In this document: one piece after another, positions 61,382 to 64,000 of the stretch
How the letters are laid out: every line of letters begins with the position of its first letter
Position numbering within the stretch: the first letter of the stretch is position 1
Assembly (NCBI RefSeq): GCF_018374135.1
Contig: NZ_JAHAFS010000011.1
Span: 1-64,000 of the forward strand
Direction of reading: 5' to 3'
DNA from: Campylobacter gracilis
GTDB lineage: Bacteria; Campylobacterota; Campylobacteria; Campylobacterales; Campylobacteraceae
DNA length: 64,000 bases
Notes under the pieces: generated by a model
What the model saw: the letters and a program-made list of their open reading frames with translations, nothing else
Told to the model about the DNA's origin: nothing
Databases searched by the model: none
Position numbers and translations under genes: made by a program

Positions 61382-62041
61382 TTAAAACATCAGCTTCGCG
61401 CAAGTTGCGATCAGCGCGGTATTTGAGCGCAAAATATAAGGGCTATTAAGCACATAAGCGTTTTTAAATTTCTCCCTTTCGCGCGGCGAAAACCCGCCCT
61501 CCGGGCCGATGAAGGCGATCTCATCACCGCCGAAAATGTCGATGTTCTTGCCGCCAAAATCGATCAGGCTTACGTTTTCATACCTTTGCGCGAGCTCGTC
61601 CGAGCCGCCCAAAACCTCGATCTGCATGATGGAATTTCGCCCGCATTGCTGCGACGAGTTGATCAAAATCCGCTCCATCCTCTGCAGATCGAGCCGCACG
61701 TTTTTCTGCGACAGATCGGCATAGACCAAAACAAGCCGCCCGACGCCCATCTCGTTTAGCGCAGGCAGGCTCTTTTCGATCACGGCGCTCTCGACGACCG
61801 CCCAAGCGACGCAAAAATCGTGCGGCGGCGTAAAAACCGAGCTTTTAAAAACTAAATTCAGAGCCGCGCCTTTGCGCGAAATTTCGGCAATCTCATATAG
61901 ATAACTCGCCCCGTCCTCAAGATTGCGCACGTCTATGCGCTCGCCCGCCCTTGCTCGCCTGGCCTTTAGGTGCAAAAACTGATCATTTTGCAAAATCAGG
62001 CTCTGTTCGCCTGCAAGCTTATCGTAAAAATATACCATCAA
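61382..62041 (-). CDS. rsmE: 16S rRNA (uracil1498-N3)-methyltransferase
   Basis: A 219-residue SPOUT protein. An N-terminal PUA-like domain (FLHLKARRARAGERIDVRNLEDG) is followed by a knot domain with LPALNEMGVGRLVLVYADLSQKNVRLDLQRMERILINSSQQCGR region, FIGPEGGFSPREREKF and LRSNTALIA. It overlaps the next upstream gene by 4 bp. Confidence 0.94.
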   Translation of the reverse strand: MMVYFYDKLAGEQSLILQNDQFLHLKARRARAGERIDVRNLEDGASYLYEIAEISRKGAALNLVFKSSVFTPPHDFCVAWAVVESAVIEKSLPALNEMGVGRLVLVYADLSQKNVRLDLQRMERILINSSQQCGRNSIMQIEVLGGSDELAQRYENVSLIDFGGKNIDIFGGDEIAFIGPEGGFSPREREKFKNAYVLNSPYILRSNTALIATCAKLMF

Positions 62042-62523
62042 ATAACACTCGCTATCAAAATTATCGCTAAGCTTAGCCCCAAAATCACCCGCATTTTGCG
62101 CTGATACGGCGCAAAGTTTTGGCTCAGATACGCGATTTTTAACCGCTTGTACGACGCCGCGCTAAGTATGATCATCGCTAACGCTGCGGTCGCCATAAAG
62201 TAAATTTTAAAGCTCAGATCAAAGTGCAGCACCGGCAGCATCACGCTTCCGCTGATTATCAGCACCGCGATGCACGAATAATAGATCGGCAAAAACAGCC
62301 TGATGCGCCTAAGAAATCTAAGTCCCGATCTGCTCTTTTGCTTTAAATTTTTGGCTTGCGGCGCGGAGGCGACGGAATTTAAAGCCTTGCCGCGAGGACG
62401 AAATTCTGCCGCCACGTCTATTTTAAGCTGGGTAAAAATCAGATAAATTATCGTTAAAATCGCCGCAGCTAGCGCAAAAAACTTATGAAAACCCAGGGCG
62501 CTTTGATACAGATAATCCATCAC
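62038..62523 (-). CDS. Hypothetical four-helix membrane protein
   Basis: A 161-residue protein with four predicted membrane helices at about 11-31, 76-97, 103-122 and 143-160, separated by a charged, Arg-rich cytoplasmic loop (EFRPRGKALNSVASAPQAKNLKQK). No enzyme motif is visible. A membrane protein gene occupies this slot between rsmE and queD in C. jejuni as I recall. It overlaps rsmE by 4 bp. Confidence 0.75.
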   Translation of the reverse strand: MMDYLYQSALGFHKFFALAAAILTIIYLIFTQLKIDVAAEFRPRGKALNSVASAPQAKNLKQKSRSGLRFLRRIRLFLPIYYSCIAVLIISGSVMLPVLHFDLSFKIYFMATAALAMIILSAASYKRLKIAYLSQNFAPYQRKMRVILGLSLAIILIASVI

Positions 62524-62888
62524 TTCCGCCGAGGGGTTAAATTTGCAGTATAAAATTTTGCGCGGCTAGAGCCGAAACGATCAAATTCCAACGCAAATTT
62601 TTTCGGCGCGAGATAAAACGGATCGGCTCCGCGCCTTTGAAATTTTAAAAACCCTTCAAAGCAGCTGCGGATATTTGTTGCGTCAAAATTTACCGCGCGC
62701 GCTCTCAACCCTGGTTTCGCGCCGTATATCTCGCGCCAAGAATGAAATTTTGCAGATAAAGCTTTATAAAATTTAAAATTTTTCTGCGCAGATCGCACGG
62801 GTAAGAAGAACGCTAAAATCGCGCCTACGCGCCGCATACGAACCACGCAAATTTTAAAAATTTTCAAATTTAGACGCGGATTTTTCAA
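62520..62888 (-). CDS. Uncertain 122-residue ORF in an operon gap, K-F-rich
   Basis: A TTG-initiated frame fills the space between the small lipoprotein and the membrane protein, with AAGGCGGAG close to the start and a 4-bp overlap at the end. The product is very basic and recalls the KFY ORF (FKFYKALSAKFHSW, GFLKFQRRG, KKFALEFDRF, AKFYTANL), and the DNA has AAATTTTAAAAATTTTC repeats. It is probably a repeat-driven open frame, but it is long and cleanly placed, so I list it. Confidence 0.28.
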   Translation of the reverse strand: MKNPRLNLKIFKICVVRMRRVGAILAFFLPVRSAQKNFKFYKALSAKFHSWREIYGAKPGLRARAVNFDATNIRSCFEGFLKFQRRGADPFYLAPKKFALEFDRFGSSRAKFYTANLTPRRK

Positions 62889-62897
62889 CGCTCCGCC

Positions 62898-63119
62898 TTA
62901 TTCCGTCACCGGAAGCGGCGGCATATCGGCATTTATATCGACTTTGGGCTCGCTAGGCGCGATAGGCACGTCCTTCGGCACCTCGCTATCCACAGGCGGC
63001 TTTTGCAAGGCGTCCTTTTTCTCATCGTCGCAACCGCCCAAAGCAAGCGCGCAGACAAAGATAGCGCATGTGGCAAAAACGCGCACAAATCCCGCGCCAA
63101 ATTTAAAGAAATTTCTCAT
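62898..63119 (-). CDS. Small lipoprotein
   Basis: A 73-residue lipoprotein from the ATG at 63119, with a hydrophobic signal ending CALALGGC (Cys about 30), then a Lys/Asp-rich, Pro-rich mature tail (KPPVDSEVPKDVPIAPSEPKVD) that is likely unfolded. I chose this ATG because AAAGGA lies 6-8 bp upstream; an upstream extension to 63272 overlaps queD and is not credible. It meets the queD stop by 1 bp. Confidence 0.72.
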   Translation of the reverse strand: MRNFFKFGAGFVRVFATCAIFVCALALGGCDDEKKDALQKPPVDSEVPKDVPIAPSEPKVDINADMPPLPVTE

Positions 63120-63700
63120 CAGCAATCCTTTGGATAGATGATTTTTTCGCCGCGCAGTAGCTTTTGCCAAAGCTCCGGCTGCCTCCACTCCTCGCGCACG
63201 GCCGGCGAGAATTCTATCTCTTCCAGCGAGATCTCGCCCATCTGCGCGTTGTAGGCGTCCTCGCGGAAGCACTGTGCGTAGCCGGTGGCCGTTTCGTGCA
63301 CGATGACGCTGTGAAGCTTTACTTCGCGCTCGCCGTTTTGCATCTGAGTCAGGCTCAAAAGTCGGTCCACAAGGACGAAAAAAATTCTACAAAACTGCTC
63401 CGCACTCGGATTTAGCGGTATCTGTACCCAGCGCGCGCTGTGTTTTTTAAGATCCGCGATATAGCTCGCATCATCGCGCGCATAAATCGTCGTGGCGTGA
63501 TCGAAACTATCGATAAGCTCGCGGATACCGAGCTTCATGTAGCCGAAGTCATAAACCATCCCCGCTTCATCTAAAAAATTTGAGCTAAGCAAAATTTCGC
63601 ATCTGTAGGAGTGGCCGTGGATGCTCGTGCGGCACCGCTTCGAGCCGCACAGGCGCACGATGTGAGCGTTTTCGAATTCGTATAATTTCCTGATTATCAT
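63119..63700 (-). CDS. queD: 6-carboxy-tetrahydropterin synthase
   Basis: A 193-residue QueD-type protein. Zinc ligands are in FENAHIV and the IHGHSYRCE motif; the catalytic Cys is in CGSKRC; the DSFDHATTI and VHETATGYAQC segments complete the set. It makes 6-carboxy-tetrahydropterin in queuosine synthesis. I chose the ATG at 63700 (MIIRKLYEFENAH), which has GAAGGA upstream and overlaps queE by ATGA. Confidence 0.92.
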   Translation of the reverse strand: MIIRKLYEFENAHIVRLCGSKRCRTSIHGHSYRCEILLSSNFLDEAGMVYDFGYMKLGIRELIDSFDHATTIYARDDASYIADLKKHSARWVQIPLNPSAEQFCRIFFVLVDRLLSLTQMQNGEREVKLHSVIVHETATGYAQCFREDAYNAQMGEISLEEIEFSPAVREEWRQPELWQKLLRGEKIIYPKDC

Positions 63701-64000
63701 ACCCCGTCCTTCTCGCCCCAAATTCTAATATGTAGGCGATCGGAGTAATTATAGCCGTTTTTTAGGCAAAAATCCACGCAAAATTGCGCGCCGCTTTCCA
63801 GCTCGTGACGATCTGCGCCGCGCGGCATACAATAAACCTCGCTCTCGCACGCCGCTAAAATTTCGGCAATTTCGGGCTGCGCGTCAAATTCCGGCGAGAT
63901 GACGAACTTGTAAAAGCTATCCTTTGCGTTTTGCCTTAAGCTTCGCAGCGCGGCGAAGTTTAACCTGCGTTCGCGAGGCTCGGCGGAGTTTGAAAGTTTA
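63697..64000 (-). CDS. queE: 7-carboxy-7-deazaguanine synthase, C-terminal part (runs off window)
   Basis: The minus strand is open from the window edge and encodes about 100 residues: a serine- and glutamate-rich region, FVISPEFDAQPEIAEILAACE, VYCMPRGADRHELE, and the ending RLHIRIWGEKDGV that closes QueE radical SAM enzymes (the RxHxxxWG motif). The stop overlaps the queD start by 4 bp. The CxxxCxxC motif lies outside the window. Confidence 0.82.
   Translation of the reverse strand, partial: KLSNSAEPRERRLNFAALRSLRQNAKDSFYKFVISPEFDAQPEIAEILAACESEVYCMPRGADRHELESGAQFCVDFCLKNGYNYSDRLHIRIWGEKDGV

Overview
The window is a chromosomal segment of an epsilonproteobacterium, most likely a Campylobacter. 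The gene clusters match arrangements I remember from C. jejuni: obgE/fmt/birA/parAB/atp/tol-pal/slyD/fabD/mtnN; trxB/trxA/yraN/hom/aminotransferase/rlmB/rsmI/rpmE/rsmE/queD/queE; carA/DUF507/purA/hisZ; mlaA/mlaC/RND. The GC-richer coding DNA, the long repeat-filled spacers, and the presence of selC and a GGDEF/EAL protein point to a non-jejuni, perhaps oral, species such as the C. gracilis/rectus/showae group. That species guess is inference. No phage, IS element, CRISPR array or plasmid module was found, and almost everything lies on the minus strand.

Layout: 1-3041 holds a gene end, an aldehyde dehydrogenase and a 1.1 kb repeat-rich spacer. 3042-18544 is a near-continuous minus-strand block for chromosome partitioning (parA, parB), F1Fo ATP synthase, Tol-Pal envelope machinery (with an extra stand-alone TolA C-terminal domain), then cpoB, slyD, fabD, mtnN and ttcA. 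18541-22954 holds birA, a repeat-derived ORF, fmt, an EF-hand lipoprotein, obgE, rpmA and rplU. 23159-25430 is sparse: a lipoprotein, a frameshifted DUF411 metal-binding gene and a tRNA-Gln. 25431-36229 carries a HAD phosphatase, a CadF-like OmpA protein, rpsI/rplM, addA/addB and an orphan response regulator. 36230-44148 is carA, DUF507, purA, hisZ and a PAS-GGDEF-EAL protein. 44200-48623 is the molybdate system (modE, modA, di-TOBE protein, modC, and a detached modB). 48807-52987, on the plus strand, is a three-gene Mla-type lipid transport operon behind a strong sigma70 promoter. selC follows. 53545-64000 holds thioredoxin, amino-acid, rRNA-modification and queuosine genes.

The most unusual theme is a family of AT-rich repeats built on the 14-bp palindrome AAATTTTAAAATTT. 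I placed thirteen exact copies, nearly all intergenic. Halves of the same palindrome form the arms of several terminator-like hairpins. Related sequence seems to have entered coding regions: three conserved proteins (HAD phosphatase, AddB, RND transporter) each carry an in-frame low-complexity insert of about 130-165 residues rich in QNF/QNS/QNL, and two ORFs in operon gaps encode K-F-Y-rich repetitive proteins. Other points worth a look: a perfect ModE-type operator upstream of modE, a tandem TolA domain III paralogue, a diguanylate cyclase with an apparently dead EAL domain upstream of hisZ-purA, and an irregular acceptor stem in selC.
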